NCBI GenBank assembly: GCA_012719855.1
Contig: JAAXZN010000040.1
Location: 1-64,000, forward strand
From: Serratia liquefaciens
GTDB taxonomy: Bacteria; Pseudomonadota; Gammaproteobacteria; Enterobacterales; Enterobacteriaceae
Direction of reading: 5' to 3'
DNA length: 64,000 bases
Shown: positions 10,524 through 21,873 of the stretch, piece by piece
How the letters are laid out: each line of letters opens with the position of its first letter
How positions within the stretch are numbered: position 1 is the stretch's first letter
Made by a program: the position numbers and the translations under genes
Notes under the pieces: generated by a model
Databases searched by the model: none
The model's input: the letters and a program-made list of their open reading frames with translations, nothing else
Told to the model about the DNA's origin: nothing

Positions 10524-12032
10524 ATGGCGCCATCATCACTTCTTGCAGAACGGATTTCCCGCCTCAGCAGCGCGCTGGAGAGCGGTCTTTATGAACGGCA
10601 GGACGCCATTCGCCTGTGTCTGCTGGCGGCGCTCAGCGGTGAAAGCGTGTTCCTGCTTGGTCCACCAGGCATTGCCAAAAGCCTGATTGCGCGCCGGTTA
10701 AAATTCGCCTTTCGCCATGCACGCTCCTTTGAATACCTGATGACGCGCTTCTCGACGCCAGAAGAGGTGTTCGGCCCATTATCCATCCAGGCGTTAAAAG
10801 ACGAAGGCCGCTATCAGCGCCTGACCGCCGGCTATCTGCCTGAAGCGGAAATCGTGTTTCTGGATGAGATCTGGAAAGCCGGCCCGGCAATCCTCAACAC
10901 CCTGCTGACCGCGATCAACGAACGCCGCTTCCGTAACGGCAACGCGGAGGAGCCGATCCCCCTGCGGCTGTTGGTCACGGCCTCCAACGAATTGCCGGAA
11001 GCCGACAGCAGCCTGGAAGCGCTGTACGACCGCATGCTGATACGCCTGTGGCTGGACAAAGTGCAGGACAAGCAGAACTTTCGCTCGTTGCTGGTCAGCC
11101 GCCAGAACGAGAATGAAAACCCGGTGCCGGAAGCCCTGAGCATCACCGACGAGGAGTATCATCAGTGGCAATCGCAGATCGACAAAATCAAGCTGCCTGA
11201 AAGCTGCTTCGAACTGATATTCCAACTGCGCCAGCGGCTGGATGCGCTGGACCATGCTCCTTACGTTTCCGATCGCCGATGGAAAAAGGCATTGCGTCTG
11301 TTGCAGGCCTGCGCCTTTTTCAGTGGTCGCGACGCCGTGGCCCCGATCGACCTGCTGCTGCTGAAAGACTGCCTGTGGCACGATCTCACCTCGCTGAAAC
11401 TGCTGCAACAGCAAGTAGAACAGTTGCTGAACGAGTCGGCCTACCAACAGCAAACGCTGCTGATCCAGCTGCAACAGATCCACACCCGCTGGCTGCAGCA
11501 CCAACAACAGCAAAGCGACAGTCAGGCGATCACTCTGGTAAAAAAAGGCGGTATGTTCAGCCGAAAGCCGCAGTTTGCCCTGGCCACGCCGCTCGGCACC
11601 GGCTCCCTGACGCTGTTGCTGCAAAAGCCGCTGCAGCTGCATGATATTCAGGTCAACCATCTGAGTATCGAAAACAGCGTGCTGGAAAACTGGCTGCAAA
11701 AAGGCGGCGACGTGCGCGCCAAACTGAACGGCATCGGCTTTGCCCAGCAGATCGATCTGGAAGTGGACGAAAAGCTGCATCTGACGGTGCTGGACGTCAG
11801 TCGTCAGCCTTCGTTGCTGGCCCTGCCAGGGATAAAGACCGGCGGAACGCCTCAGGCGATGCTCGACGAAATGGACCAATTGGCTCAGCGTCTGGCGGAA
11901 CAGCGTCGGTTGTTCAGTCAGCATCAGCCCTGCCTGTTTACCCCGGCCGCCAGGCTGGCAAAAATTGAGGCCAGCCTGTTGCAGGTGGCGGAACAAATCA
12001 AACAGCAGCACCAGCAGATGCGCGGTCAGTAA
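10524..12032 (+). CDS. ravA: MoxR-family AAA+ ATPase RavA
   Basis: RavA is a hexameric AAA+ ATPase that pairs with ViaA and, in E. coli, binds the lysine decarboxylase LdcI. Walker A is GPPGIAKS, Walker B is IVFLDEIWK, and sensor 1 is [13 protein letters not shown]-terminal discontinuous LARA-type region fills about 330-500. I choose the ATG at 10524 (502 aa, E. coli 498) because homology starts at LLAERISRL. The frame is open upstream to 10461, but that segment has no family similarity. Neither start has a strong ribosome-binding site. viaA follows 2 bp after the stop. Confidence 0.92.
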   Translation: MAPSSLLAERISRLSSALESGLYERQDAIRLCLLAALSGESVFLLGPPGIAKSLIARRLKFAFRHARSFEYLMTRFSTPEEVFGPLSIQALKDEGRYQRLTAGYLPEAEIVFLDEIWKAGPAILNTLLTAINERRFRNGNAEEPIPLRLLVTASNELPEADSSLEALYDRMLIRLWLDKVQDKQNFRSLLVSRQNENENPVPEALSITDEEYHQWQSQIDKIKLPESCFELIFQLRQRLDALDHAPYVSDRRWKKALRLLQACAFFSGRDAVAPIDLLLLKDCLWHDLTSLKLLQQQVEQLLNESAYQQQTLLIQLQQIHTRWLQHQQQQSDSQAITLVKKGGMFSRKPQFALATPLGTGSLTLLLQKPLQLHDIQVNHLSIENSVLENWLQKGGDVRAKLNGIGFAQQIDLEVDEKLHLTVLDVSRQPSLLALPGIKTGGTPQAMLDEMDQLAQRLAEQRRLFSQHQPCLFTPAARLAKIEASLLQVAEQIKQQHQQMRGQ

Positions 12033-12034
12033 GC

Positions 12035-13495
12035 ATGCTCAGCCTGGAAACGCTCGATCTGCTGTTGGCGATCACCGAAGGTGAACTGATCGAGGAGATG
12101 ATCATCGGCATGCTGGCTGCCCCGCAGCTGTCGATTTTTTTCAAGAAGTTTCCGGCGATCCGCCGGGCGCTGGATCGCGACCTGCCGCGCTGGAAGCTGC
12201 AGCTGAAACAGCGTCTGCATGAAGCCATGGTGCCGCCTGCGCTGGCGCAAGAATTTTACCGCTATCAACAGTGCCAGTTAGAGAACAATACCCAGTTCTT
12301 CCATAACCTCAATGACACTCTGGACCTGCTGCGCCAGCTGGTTTCTCCTTTCTATGAGCAAGCCCGTTCGCTGGTGGACGCCGCCGATCTGCCCAATCAT
12401 CCACTGGACGACAGTTTCCAGACCCTGTTTTTGCAACGCTGGCGCATCAGCCTGACGCTGCAGGCCACCATGATGCATCACCAGTTGCTGGAACAGGAAC
12501 GCGAACAGCTGATGGCGGAGCTGCAGGAGCGTTTGGCACTGAGTGGAGCGCTGGAGCCGGTGCTGTCGGAAAACGACACCGCCGCCGGGCGGCTGTGGGA
12601 CATGAGCAAAGGCCATCTTCAGCGCGGCGATTATCAGCGGCTGGTGGAATATGGCAATTTCCTGCAGCAACAGCCGGAGCTGAAAAAACTGGCTCAGCAG
12701 CTTGGGCGCAGCTATCAGGCCAAAGCGGTACAGCAACAGGATGCTTTACCGGAACCCTTTCGCGTCATGGTGCAGGTGCCCGCCACGCTGCCGGAAGAGG
12801 TCAGCGGCATTCATCAGAGCGACGATATTCTGCGCCTGCTGCCGCCTGAGTTGGTCACGCTGGGTATCGAAGAATTGGAATTTGAGTTTTACCGGCGCCT
12901 GCTGGAAAAACAGTTATTGAGCTACCGCCTGCAGGGCGACGTCTGGCAGGAACAGATAACGATCCGGCAGGTCACCCACCAGCAGCAGGATCAGCAGCCG
13001 CGTGGCCCGTTTATCGTCTGTGTCGATACTTCAGGCTCCATGGGCGGTTTCAATGAACAGTGCGCCAAGGCGTTTTGCCTGGCGCTGTTGCGCATTGCGC
13101 TGGCGGATAACCGCCGCTGCTACATCATGCTGTTCGCCAACCAGATAGTGCATTACGAACTTACTGCCGCCAGCGGTATTGAACAGGCGGTGCGTTTTCT
13201 CGGTCAGCAGTTTCGCGGCGGCACCGATCTGGCAGCCTGTCTGAACGCCACGGTGAGTAAAATGGCGGAGAGCGGCTGGTTTGATGCCGATGCGGTGATC
13301 ATTTCTGACTTTATTGCCCAGCGGTTGCCGGAAGAGGTCATAAAGAAGGTCAAACAGCAGCAGAATCACCAGCAGCGCTTTCACGCGGTGGCGATGTCCA
13401 GCTATGGCAAACCCGGCATCATGCGCATCTTCGATCATATCTGGCGCTTTGATACCGGGTTAAAAAGCCGCTTGATGCGCCGCTGGCGGCGCTGA
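12035..13495 (+). CDS. viaA: VWA-domain protein ViaA
   Basis: ViaA is the partner of RavA. The 486-aa protein has an N-terminal helical region (about 1-310) and a C-terminal von Willebrand factor A domain. The MIDAS motif DTSGSMGG is intact near residue 331, with a further metal-site residue in the FRGGTDL segment. In E. coli the pair affects aminoglycoside sensitivity and respiratory-complex assembly under low oxygen. The start is 2 bp after ravA. The stop lies only 3 bp from the end of asnA on the opposite strand. Confidence 0.93.
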   Translation: MLSLETLDLLLAITEGELIEEMIIGMLAAPQLSIFFKKFPAIRRALDRDLPRWKLQLKQRLHEAMVPPALAQEFYRYQQCQLENNTQFFHNLNDTLDLLRQLVSPFYEQARSLVDAADLPNHPLDDSFQTLFLQRWRISLTLQATMMHHQLLEQEREQLMAELQERLALSGALEPVLSENDTAAGRLWDMSKGHLQRGDYQRLVEYGNFLQQQPELKKLAQQLGRSYQAKAVQQQDALPEPFRVMVQVPATLPEEVSGIHQSDDILRLLPPELVTLGIEELEFEFYRRLLEKQLLSYRLQGDVWQEQITIRQVTHQQQDQQPRGPFIVCVDTSGSMGGFNEQCAKAFCLALLRIALADNRRCYIMLFANQIVHYELTAASGIEQAVRFLGQQFRGGTDLAACLNATVSKMAESGWFDADAVIISDFIAQRLPEEVIKKVKQQQNHQQRFHAVAMSSYGKPGIMRIFDHIWRFDTGLKSRLMRRWRR

Positions 13496-13498
13496 TTG

Positions 13499-14491
13499 TT
13501 ACAGAAGCCCTTCGACCGCGTCACGCACTTGCGGTGACCACACGCCGCACTGCACCTGACCAATGTGCGACAGTTGCAGCAACAGCATCACCAGGCGCGA
13601 CTGGCCGATACCGCCACCGATGGTTTGCGGCATATCGCCACGCAGCAGTGACTGATGCCACTCCAGCGCCAGACGATCTTCATCGCCGGTTTGTGCCAAC
13701 TGGCGCTTCAGCGCACTGGCGTCAACGCGAATGCCCATGGACGAAAGCTCGAAGGCATCCTGCAATACCGGGTTCCAGACCAGAATATCACCGTTCAAAC
13801 CGGCCAGTCCTTCTGCCGCCGGTGTCGTCCAGTCATCATAATCCGGTGCACGAACATCGTGTGATTTGCCGTGTGACAGCTTACCGCCGATCCCGATCAG
13901 AAATACCGCGCCCAGCTCTTTGGCGATCGCCCGCTCACGGCCTTTGGCATCCAGTTCTGGGTAGCGTTGCAGCAGGGTTTCGCTGTGCACAAAATGAATC
14001 TGCTCCGGCAGGAACGGCGTTAAACCATATTCGCGGCTCACTTCAACTTCGGTGGCCTTAATCGCCGCATAAATGCTGCTCACGGTGCTTTTCAGGTAAT
14101 CCAGGCTGCGCTCGCCATCGCCCATCACCCGCTCCCAGTCCCATTGATCGACGTAGACCGAATGGATCGCGCTCAAACGATCTTCATCAGGACGCAACGC
14201 TTTCATATGGGTATACAGGCCTTCACCGGCGCCAAAATCGTAGCTGCCCAACGTTTTACGTTTCCATTTCGCCAGTGAGTGCACCACTTCGAAGGTGGCT
14301 TCCGGCAGGGTTTTGACCTTTACCTGCACCGCTTTCTCACTGCCTGACAGGTTATCCTGAGTACCGTCACCCAGGCGGCTGAGGATCGGCGCCTGCACTT
14401 CGATCAGGCCAAGCTGCTGTTCCAGCTGGCGTGAGAAGAAGGATTTAACCAGGCTGATTTGTTGTTGTTTTTGAATAAACTGTTTTTTCAT
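13499..14491 (-). CDS. asnA: Aspartate--ammonia ligase (asparagine synthetase A)
   Basis: AsnA makes asparagine from aspartate, ammonia and ATP in the cytoplasm. It is a class-II aminoacyl-tRNA-synthetase-like enzyme with the conserved [11 protein letters not shown]-type stretch (here [11 protein letters not shown]), [10 protein letters not shown] and GGGIGQSR. I use the ATG at 14491 (330 aa, the E. coli length). Upstream in-frame codons to 14548 encode unrelated residues. It diverges from its activator gene asnC across 155 bp and meets viaA tail to tail. Confidence 0.96.
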   Translation of the reverse strand: MKKQFIQKQQQISLVKSFFSRQLEQQLGLIEVQAPILSRLGDGTQDNLSGSEKAVQVKVKTLPEATFEVVHSLAKWKRKTLGSYDFGAGEGLYTHMKALRPDEDRLSAIHSVYVDQWDWERVMGDGERSLDYLKSTVSSIYAAIKATEVEVSREYGLTPFLPEQIHFVHSETLLQRYPELDAKGRERAIAKELGAVFLIGIGGKLSHGKSHDVRAPDYDDWTTPAAEGLAGLNGDILVWNPVLQDAFELSSMGIRVDASALKRQLAQTGDEDRLALEWHQSLLRGDMPQTIGGGIGQSRLVMLLLQLSHIGQVQCGVWSPQVRDAVEGLL

Positions 14492-14646
14492 TGCCGTATC
14501 TCTTATAAACCTGTCTCTGTTGCCAACGATTAAGCAACAGAACGGCATCGTAATTCAATATCCGTTAATCAATATTGCCTTTTCACTTTTAATCGTTCAT
14601 TTTGATGCGGTAATAATTCAACAATCAGCAATTAGTGGGGGATTAA

Positions 14647-15108
14647 ATGGCTGAAAATTATCAGATCGATAATCTCGATCGCGGCATTCTTAACGCTTTG
14701 ATGGAGAATGCGCGCACGCCTTACGCCGAGCTGGCCAAGAACTTCGCCGTCAGCCCCGGTACTATTCATGTGCGTGTAGAGAAGATGAAGCAGGCCGGCA
14801 TCATTACCGGAGCGCGGGTAGACGTGAACCCTAAACGCCTGGGCTACGACGTCTGCTGCTTTATCGGCATTATATTAAAGAGTGCTAAAGACTACCCTTC
14901 TGCGCTGAAAAAGCTCGAAAGCCTGGAGGAAGTGGTCGAGGCTTACTACACCACCGGCCACTACAGCGTGTTTATCAAAGTGATGTGCCGCTCAATAGAT
15001 GCGTTGCAACAGGTACTTATCAACAAGATCCAGACCATTGACGAGATCCAGTCCACCGAAACGCTGATCTCGCTGCAGAACCCCATTATGCGTACCATCA
15101 CGCCCTAG
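14647..15108 (+). CDS. asnC: Lrp-family regulator AsnC
   Basis: AsnC (153 aa) activates asnA when asparagine is scarce. It has an N-terminal helix-turn-helix (about residues 8-50, TPYAELAKNFAVSPGTIHVRVEKM) and a C-terminal RAM/AsnC ligand-binding domain (about 65-150). The gene diverges from asnA. The shared 155-bp intergenic region is where E. coli AsnC acts; I could not assign an exact site. mioC follows 97 bp downstream on the same strand. Confidence 0.96.
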   Translation: MAENYQIDNLDRGILNALMENARTPYAELAKNFAVSPGTIHVRVEKMKQAGIITGARVDVNPKRLGYDVCCFIGIILKSAKDYPSALKKLESLEEVVEAYYTTGHYSVFIKVMCRSIDALQQVLINKIQTIDEIQSTETLISLQNPIMRTITP

Positions 15109-15130
15109 CCAATTAATTACTATACCCATA

Positions 15131-15139
15131 TTATCCACA
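15131..15139 (-). promoter_or_regulatory. DnaA box upstream of mioC
   Basis: TTATCCACA is a perfect consensus DnaA box, 67 bp before the mioC start. In E. coli the mioC promoter carries such a box, and DnaA represses mioC transcription, which would otherwise run into oriC. The position here is equivalent. Confidence 0.8.
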
Positions 15140-15205
15140 GGTAGATCCCAGCCGATTCACAGCGTACAATGCTGCCACTTTGAGAAGGCTGGGATCATTC
15201 ATTTC

Positions 15206-15646
15206 ATGGCAGACATTACTCTGATCAGTGGCAGTACGCTTGGCAGCGCCGAGTACGTAGCCGAGCACTTGGCTGAAAAACTGGAAGCTGCGGGTTTTAC
15301 GACTGAAACCCTGCACGGGCCTGAATTGGATGAACTGACCCTGACCGGGCGCTGGCTAGTGGTGTCTTCTACCCACGGTGCCGGCGATTTACCGGATAAC
15401 CTGCAACCGCTGCTGGAACAAATAGAAGAACAGCTTCCTGACTTATCCCAGGTGCAGTTCGGCGCAGTCGGTTTGGGCAGCTCGGAATACGACACTTTCT
15501 GTGGTGCGATCCAACGGATCGACGATCTTCTGATCGCCCGCGGGGCGAAAAGGATCGGCGATCGGCTCGAGATCGACGTGACTGAACACGAAATTCCTGA
15601 GGATCCGGCAGAGGAATGGGTGAAAAATTGGATTAATTTACTCTAA
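15206..15646 (+). CDS. mioC: Flavodoxin-like protein MioC
   Basis: MioC (146 aa) is an FMN-binding flavodoxin-like protein linked to biotin synthase electron supply in E. coli. The phosphate-binding loop is SGSTLGSAEYVAE (residues about 8-20). The later SSTHGAGDLPDN and GLGSSEYDTFCG segments are also FMN-contact regions. It lies directly to one side of oriC and is transcribed toward it, as in E. coli. Confidence 0.95.
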   Translation: MADITLISGSTLGSAEYVAEHLAEKLEAAGFTTETLHGPELDELTLTGRWLVVSSTHGAGDLPDNLQPLLEQIEEQLPDLSQVQFGAVGLGSSEYDTFCGAIQRIDDLLIARGAKRIGDRLEIDVTEHEIPEDPAEEWVKNWINLL

Positions 15647-15659
15647 TTTGTTCAAAGAT

Positions 15660-15956
15660 CACCCGAACGATTGTGGATAACTATGCTTAAAAGCAGGGTA
15701 AAAGCAGTAGTTATCCCAATAACAACCTTAGGTCGCTTTTTGTCCTGTGCATAACATGCCATTTAGATCCCAGCTTATAAGCCATAGGATCACCGATCAT
15801 TCACAGCTAACGATCCTCCTTAATCCGCTGATCTCAATCACGAATAATCACTTATCCACAGAAGATCGCGATCCTAATAAGAGATCTAATAAAGAGATCT
15901 TTAAATAAAAAAGATCTTCTTTTAATTACCGACGATCCTGACCACTTGGTCGATCG
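15660..15956 (-). other. oriC: Chromosomal replication origin oriC
   Basis: The origin lies between mioC and mnmG. DnaA boxes: R1 TTATCCACA (15852-15860), R2 TGTGCATAA (15746-15754), R3-like TTATCCCAA (15711-15719) and R4 TGTGGATAA (15672-15680). Their order and orientation mirror E. coli oriC read on the minus strand. Three 13-mers of the unwinding element lie next to R1: GATCTCTTATTAG (15886-15874, same as my memory of E. coli), GATCTCTTTATTA (15899-15887) and GATCTTTTTTATT (15916-15904). I count 13 Dam GATC sites from 15657 to 15955, plus one at 15997, which fits SeqA sequestration. IHF and Fis sites were not assigned. Confidence 0.95.
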
Positions 15957-16027
15957 ACTAAACTTGAGTAGAATCGCCCTCCCCAGGGCAAACAACGATC
16001 GTTCGCAATACGGCGAGGTGCAGTTCC

Positions 16028-17917
16028 ATGTTTTATCCAGAGCAATTTGACGTCATCATCATCGGTGGTGGCCATGCCGGTACCGAAGCCGCAATGGCTG
16101 CGGCACGCATGGGGCGTCAGACTTTATTATTGACACACAATATCGATACGCTCGGGCAGATGTCTTGCAACCCGGCGATTGGTGGTATTGGTAAAGGGCA
16201 TCTGGTTAAGGAAATTGATGCACTTGGCGGCCTGATGGCCACGGCGATTGACCATGCCGGCATCCAGTTTAGGATACTAAACGCCAGTAAAGGCCCGGCG
16301 GTGCGAGCCACACGTGCTCAAGCTGACCGCGTACTGTATCGCCAGGCTGTGCGCACCGCCCTGGAGAACCAGCCGAACCTGATGATCTTCCAGCAGCCGG
16401 TCGAAGATCTGATTGTGGAAAACGATCGCGTAGTCGGTGCCGTAACCCAAATGGGGCTGAAATTCCGCGCCAAAGCTGTGGTACTGACCGTAGGCACCTT
16501 CCTGGATGGCAAGATCCATATCGGCCTGGAAAACTACAGTGGCGGCCGTGCCGGGGATCCTCCTTCGATCTCGTTGTCACAGCGCCTGCGTGAATTGCCT
16601 CTGCGCGTTAATCGCTTGAAAACCGGTACGCCACCTCGTATCGATGCACGCACTATCGATTTCAGCGTTCTGGCGCCGCAACACGGTGATACACCGATCC
16701 CGGTGTTCTCGTTTATGGGCAATGCCGGGCAACACCCGGAACAAATGGCGTGCTACATCACCCATACCAACGAAAAAACCCATGACGTGATCCGCAATAA
16801 CCTCGATCGCAGCCCGATGTATGCCGGGATCATCGAAGGGATCGGACCACGCTATTGCCCATCGATCGAAGACAAAGTCATGCGTTTTGCCGATCGTAAC
16901 GCTCACCAGATCTTCCTTGAACCGGAGGGCCTGACCAGCAACGAAATTTATCCTAACGGCATTTCCACCAGCCTGCCGTTTGACGTACAGATGCAGATCG
17001 TTCGTTCGATGGAAGGGATGCAGAATGCCCGCATCGTTCGTCCTGGCTATGCCATCGAGTATGATTTCTTCGATCCGCGCGATTTAAAACCGACGCTGGA
17101 AAGCAAATTTATCCAGGGCTTGTTCTTCGCCGGTCAGATCAACGGCACCACCGGCTACGAAGAAGCCGCTGCACAGGGCCTGTTGGCCGGTCTGAATGCG
17201 GGACGTTATGCCAACGAAGACGAAGGCTGGTCACCACGTCGCGATCAGGCTTACCTCGGCGTGCTGGTGGACGATCTCAGCACCCTGGGCACCAAAGAAC
17301 CGTACCGCATGTTCACTTCACGTGCCGAATACCGCCTGATGCTACGCGAAGACAATGCCGATCTGCGCCTGACCGAGAAAGGCCGCGAACTGGGCCTGGT
17401 GGACGATGCCCGTTGGGCGCGCTTCAGCGAAAAGCTGGAACACATCGAACAAGAACGCCAGCGCCTGCGCGACATCTGGATGCATCCGCATGCGGAGAAC
17501 GTAGATCAGGTCAACGTATTGCTGAAAGCGCCGTTGTCGCGTGAAGCAAACGGCGAAGAGTTGCTGCGTCGCCCTGAAATGGATTACCAACAGCTGACCT
17601 CCGTGGCTGCATTCGCGCCGCCGTTGGCCGATACCCAAGCCGCAGAGCAGGTTGAGATCCAGGTAAAATACGAAGGCTACATCGCTCGTCAGCAGGAAGA
17701 GATCGAAAAACAACAGCGTAACGAAAACACCGTGCTGCCGTTGGATCTCGATTATCAGCAAGTTTCCGGCTTGTCGAATGAAGTGATCGCCAAACTGAAT
17801 GACCATAAACCGAATTCGATCGGTCAGGCTTCACGTATCTCCGGCATCACACCGGCGGCGATCTCAATTTTGCTGATCTGGTTGAAAAAACAGGGCTTGC
17901 TGCGCCGCAGCGCATAA
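16028..17917 (+). CDS. mnmG: tRNA uridine-5-carboxymethylaminomethyl modification enzyme MnmG (GidA)
   Basis: With MnmE (44669-46033), MnmG installs the cmnm5 group on U34 of certain tRNAs, using FAD and folate. The 629-aa protein has the FAD dinucleotide motif [12 protein letters not shown] at about residues 11-22. It also has the [13 protein letters not shown] signature, whose Cys is important in the family, a second family signature [16 protein letters not shown], and a helical C-terminal tRNA/MnmE-binding region. It is the first gene right of oriC. Transcription away from the unwinding element is known to help initiation in E. coli. Confidence 0.97.
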   Translation: MFYPEQFDVIIIGGGHAGTEAAMAAARMGRQTLLLTHNIDTLGQMSCNPAIGGIGKGHLVKEIDALGGLMATAIDHAGIQFRILNASKGPAVRATRAQADRVLYRQAVRTALENQPNLMIFQQPVEDLIVENDRVVGAVTQMGLKFRAKAVVLTVGTFLDGKIHIGLENYSGGRAGDPPSISLSQRLRELPLRVNRLKTGTPPRIDARTIDFSVLAPQHGDTPIPVFSFMGNAGQHPEQMACYITHTNEKTHDVIRNNLDRSPMYAGIIEGIGPRYCPSIEDKVMRFADRNAHQIFLEPEGLTSNEIYPNGISTSLPFDVQMQIVRSMEGMQNARIVRPGYAIEYDFFDPRDLKPTLESKFIQGLFFAGQINGTTGYEEAAAQGLLAGLNAGRYANEDEGWSPRRDQAYLGVLVDDLSTLGTKEPYRMFTSRAEYRLMLREDNADLRLTEKGRELGLVDDARWARFSEKLEHIEQERQRLRDIWMHPHAENVDQVNVLLKAPLSREANGEELLRRPEMDYQQLTSVAAFAPPLADTQAAEQVEIQVKYEGYIARQQEEIEKQQRNENTVLPLDLDYQQVSGLSNEVIAKLNDHKPNSIGQASRISGITPAAISILLIWLKKQGLLRRSA

Positions 17918-18054
17918 ATCTTGCTTTTGGGTGACCGTTTGCCTACTTGATAGGCAAACGGCCGCTGACATCATCTCGTGCCTGAATTATCATGCTTGGC
18001 TTCTTGGCCAGCCCCAATTTGGCTAGTCGTTCCGCGCCAGTCAGAGGACCCGTT

Positions 18055-18675
18055 GTGCAGAAAAAATTAGACTCGCTGCTGTTTGCAGCAGGCATTACGC
18101 TCCCCGATCAGCAAAAACAGCAATTGCTGGGGTATGTCGGCATGCTGGACAAGTGGAACAAGGCTTATAACCTCACCTCGGTGCGCGATCCGCAACAAAT
18201 GCTGGTACGTCATATTCTCGACAGCATCGTGGTAAACCCGCATTTGCAGGGTTCCCGTTTTATCGACGTTGGTACCGGCCCCGGTCTGCCGGGTATTCCG
18301 TTGGCGATCGTCCGTCCTGATTCCCATTTCACCCTGCTGGACAGCCTGGGCAAGCGCGTGCGCTTTCTTCGCCAGGTGCAGCACGAGTTGGGCCTGACCA
18401 ACGTTGAGCCGGTACAGAGCCGCGTTGAAGAATTCCCGGCCGAACCGCCGTTTGACGGCGTCATCAGCCGTGCTTTTGCTTCGCTGCAGGACATGCTGTC
18501 CTGGTGCCACCACTTGCCGGCGAAAGGGCAGGGGCGTTTCTACGCGCTGAAAGGGGTTCGTCCTGATGAAGAGCTGACGCAGCTGCCGGAAGGTATCGAA
18601 CTTGAGTCGGTGGTGCGTTTGCAGGTGCCGGAACTCGAAGGTGAACGTCATTTGGTGGTACTTAAAGCAAACTGA
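18055..18675 (+). CDS. rsmG: 16S rRNA (guanine-N7) methyltransferase RsmG (GidB)
   Basis: RsmG methylates G527 of 16S rRNA with S-adenosylmethionine. Motif I is [16 protein letters not shown], followed by [13 protein letters not shown] start at the GTG at 18055 (206 aa, E. coli 207). It has an AGAGGA ribosome-binding site (18043-18048) at 6-bp spacing, and homology begins there. The frame is open upstream to 17992, but those residues are not conserved. It follows mnmG by 137 bp. Loss of this gene is a known route to low-level streptomycin resistance; the copy here looks intact. Confidence 0.95.
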   Translation: MQKKLDSLLFAAGITLPDQQKQQLLGYVGMLDKWNKAYNLTSVRDPQQMLVRHILDSIVVNPHLQGSRFIDVGTGPGLPGIPLAIVRPDSHFTLLDSLGKRVRFLRQVQHELGLTNVEPVQSRVEEFPAEPPFDGVISRAFASLQDMLSWCHHLPAKGQGRFYALKGVRPDEELTQLPEGIELESVVRLQVPELEGERHLVVLKAN

Positions 18676-19193
18676 GTTTGTTTTTGATCAAATAAGCGTG
18701 AATTAAAAGGTAGTGCCCAGAGTAAATGTAAGCAGGCTAATCAAATGGCGTTTTTTTTAGTTACTTTACTTTTTGTTAACACAAAAATAGCCGCCAATTA
18801 GCGACAATAGAGTAATTGCAATTCGAAATAGTCACGTTAGCAACGATAAGTGAACGATTCTGCTTTGGCGCTAATGTTAATTGTCTGTTGTAATATTACA
18901 CTCGAAGCTGTCAATAAAAGGTTTTTACCGCGTAGATGGATTGTTTTTGAACGGTTAACTTGTAATATTTTGATTTATAATGTTTTTTGATCACTCAATT
19001 TGCTAAAGACGATTTACACGTCGGTGAGTTATAAATCAGAAAGAGGCATTATTGTGAGCAGCTCCACGTTTCGTACTGTAACACTGGAATAATCAGACAA
19101 TTTAATGCGCCCTATTATTCCGACCGTTTTCTTGTGAAAATAGCCTGAAATGGGGGAATTTAAATAATTGTTCACCTTTTCGCTACTTATCGA
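18676..19193. other. Long AT-rich gap between rsmG and the atp promoter
   Basis: About 520 bp with no coding ORF I would accept on either strand. It is rich in T- and A-tracts (for example the T8 run near 18753 and T-runs near 18942-18990). Scattered promoter-like hexamers occur, such as TATAAT at 18976-18981, but none has a convincing partner at normal spacing. A gap of similar size exists in E. coli upstream of atpI. I see no hairpin-plus-U-run for rsmG. Confidence 0.6.
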
Positions 19194-19221
19194 TTGAATT
19201 CGTTGGTATGCCCCGTATAAT
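19194..19221 (+). promoter_or_regulatory. Candidate main promoter of the atp operon
   Basis: TTGAAT (19194-19199), 16 bp, then a perfect TATAAT (19216-19221). Predicted transcription start is near 19228, giving a leader of about 87 nt before atpI. A weaker second candidate, TTGACT (19240-19245) with TTTATA 18 bp later, lies just downstream. Confidence 0.6.
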
Positions 19222-19314
19222 TTGCTCGTTTTTTGCTGCTTGACTCAGATCAGTAAAAACAGTTTTATACGTCACTCAGCATACCCCCTCTGGGGTACGG
19301 AGAGAACAAACGTC

Positions 19315-19698
19315 ATGTCTGTGTCCCTTTACAGCGGAAAAGTTGCTCGTAAATTGCTGTTTCTGCAGTTAATGACTTTTGTTCTGATCAGCGCTGCCTT
19401 CGGTCTGAAAAGCCTGGAATGGAGCGGTTCGGCATTGGCGGGCGGTCTCGCTGCCTGGTTGCCGAGTACCATGTTTATGCTGTTTGCCTTGCGTCATCAG
19501 ACGCAGACACAGGCTCCCGGTCGGGTTGCCTGGTCGTTCGCCATCGGCGAGGGGTTAAAGGTCTTGATCACCATAGTTTTGTTGATCGTGGCGCTTGGGG
19601 TGTTCAAAGCGGAGTTTATACCGCTTGGCCTGACCTATTTAGCGGTGTTAGCGGTGCAGATTATCGCACCCGCCGTGATTAACAGTTACCGAAATTAA
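19315..19698 (+). CDS. atpI: ATP synthase accessory protein AtpI
   Basis: AtpI (127 aa) is a small four-helix membrane protein that helps assemble the c-ring and is not part of the finished enzyme. The start ATG at 19315 begins MSVSLYSGKVARKLL, matching E. coli AtpI (MSVSL...VARKLL). It follows GGAGAGAAC. The frame is open to 19222, but that region is promoter and leader. It is the first gene of atpIBEFHAGDC. Confidence 0.92.
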   Translation: MSVSLYSGKVARKLLFLQLMTFVLISAAFGLKSLEWSGSALAGGLAAWLPSTMFMLFALRHQTQTQAPGRVAWSFAIGEGLKVLITIVLLIVALGVFKAEFIPLGLTYLAVLAVQIIAPAVINSYRN

Positions 19699-20496
<798 letters not shown>

Positions 20497-20516
20497 TTTT
20501 CTTAAAACACTTGCAC

Positions 20517-20785
<269 letters not shown>

Positions 20786-20842
20786 GTAGAGAATTTCTCT
20801 ACACTGAAACCACACTATTAACTTTTAAAGAGGCATTGTGCT

Positions 20843-21313
20843 GTGAATCTTAACGCAACAATCCTCGGCCAGGCCATCGCGTTCGTTCTGTTTGTCTGGT
20901 TCTGCATGAAGTATGTATGGCCGCCGATTATGGCAGCCATCGAGAAGCGTCAGGGAGAAATTGCTGACGGTCTCGCTTCTGCAGAACGTGCCAAAAAAGA
21001 TTTGGACTTAGCGCAAGCCAATGCGACCGACCAGCTGAAAACTGCTAAAGCAGAAGCTCAGGTGATCATCGAGCAAGCAAACAAACGCAAAGCTCAGATC
21101 ATGGATGAAGCGAAAGCCGAAGCCGAGCAGGAACGTAACAAAATCGTGGCGCAGGCTCAGGCTGAGATCGAAGCCGAACGTAAGCGCGCTCGTGAAGAGT
21201 TGCGTAAGCAAGTCGCGATGCTGGCAATTGCCGGCGCCGAGAAGATCATCGAACGTTCCGTGGATGAAGCTGCTAACAGCGACATCGTTGATAAACTGGT
21301 CGCTGAACTGTAA
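20843..21313 (+). CDS. atpF: ATP synthase F0 subunit b
   Basis: Subunit b (156 aa, same as E. coli) forms the peripheral stalk. One N-terminal membrane helix (about residues 5-26) is followed by a long charged coiled coil rich in Ala, Glu, Lys and Arg. It dimerises and binds AtpH at its C-terminus. The start is a GTG, as in E. coli, after AAAGAGGCATTGTGCT. The 57-bp gap after atpE holds no clear structure. Confidence 0.97.
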
Positions 21314-21327
21314 GGAGGGAGGGGCTG

Positions 21328-21861
21328 ATGTCTGAATTTGTAACTGTAGCTCGCCCCTACGCCAAAGCAGCTTTTGACTTTGCCGTTGAGCATCAAAGCG
21401 TAGAGCGCTGGCAAGATATGCTGGCGTTTGCTGCTGATGTCACTCGCAATGAACAGATTTCTGAACTGCTGTCTGGCGCTATGGCGCCAGAGACGCTGTC
21501 CAAGACGTTCATTGCGGTATGTGGCGATCAACTCGACGAACATGGCCAGAACTTTATCCGTGTAATGGCCGAAAATGGACGTTTACTGGTTCTTCCTGCC
21601 GTGCTGCAGCAGTTCAACGAACTGCGCGCCTTGCTGGAATCCACCGTCGAAGTCGACGTGCTCTCTGCGAGCGCACTGAGCGACAAACAGCAGGCTAATA
21701 TTGTCGCTGCGATGGAAAAACGTCTGTCACGCAAAGTTAAGCTGAATTGCAAAATTGACAAGTCTGTACTGGCCGGCGTAATTATCCGTGCTGGCGATAT
21801 GGTGATTGATGGCAGCGTTCGCGGTCGTCTTGAACGCCTGACAGACGTCTTGCAGTCTTAA
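21328..21861 (+). CDS. atpH: ATP synthase F1 subunit delta
   Basis: Delta (177 aa) joins the top of the F1 alpha-beta hexamer to the b-subunit stalk. It has the N-terminal six-helix bundle beginning [13 protein letters not shown] and the C-terminal family signature [22 protein letters not shown] (split here by its known Gly-rich turn). The ribosome-binding site GGAGGGAGG is very strong. It starts 14 bp after atpF and is followed 12 bp later by atpA. Confidence 0.97.
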   Translation: MSEFVTVARPYAKAAFDFAVEHQSVERWQDMLAFAADVTRNEQISELLSGAMAPETLSKTFIAVCGDQLDEHGQNFIRVMAENGRLLVLPAVLQQFNELRALLESTVEVDVLSASALSDKQQANIVAAMEKRLSRKVKLNCKIDKSVLAGVIIRAGDMVIDGSVRGRLERLTDVLQS

Positions 21862-21873
21862 GGGGACTGGAGC

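Noticed and set aside
10794-12011. Long open frame (about 405 codons) antisense to ravA
   Set aside because: It mirrors a highly conserved gene, has Gln/His-rich composition typical of a complementary-strand shadow of GC-rich code, and has no domain I recognise.
19240-19269. TTGACT with TTTATA at 18-bp spacing as the atp promoter
   Set aside because: The -10 is poorer than the TATAAT at 19216-19221. Kept only as a secondary candidate.
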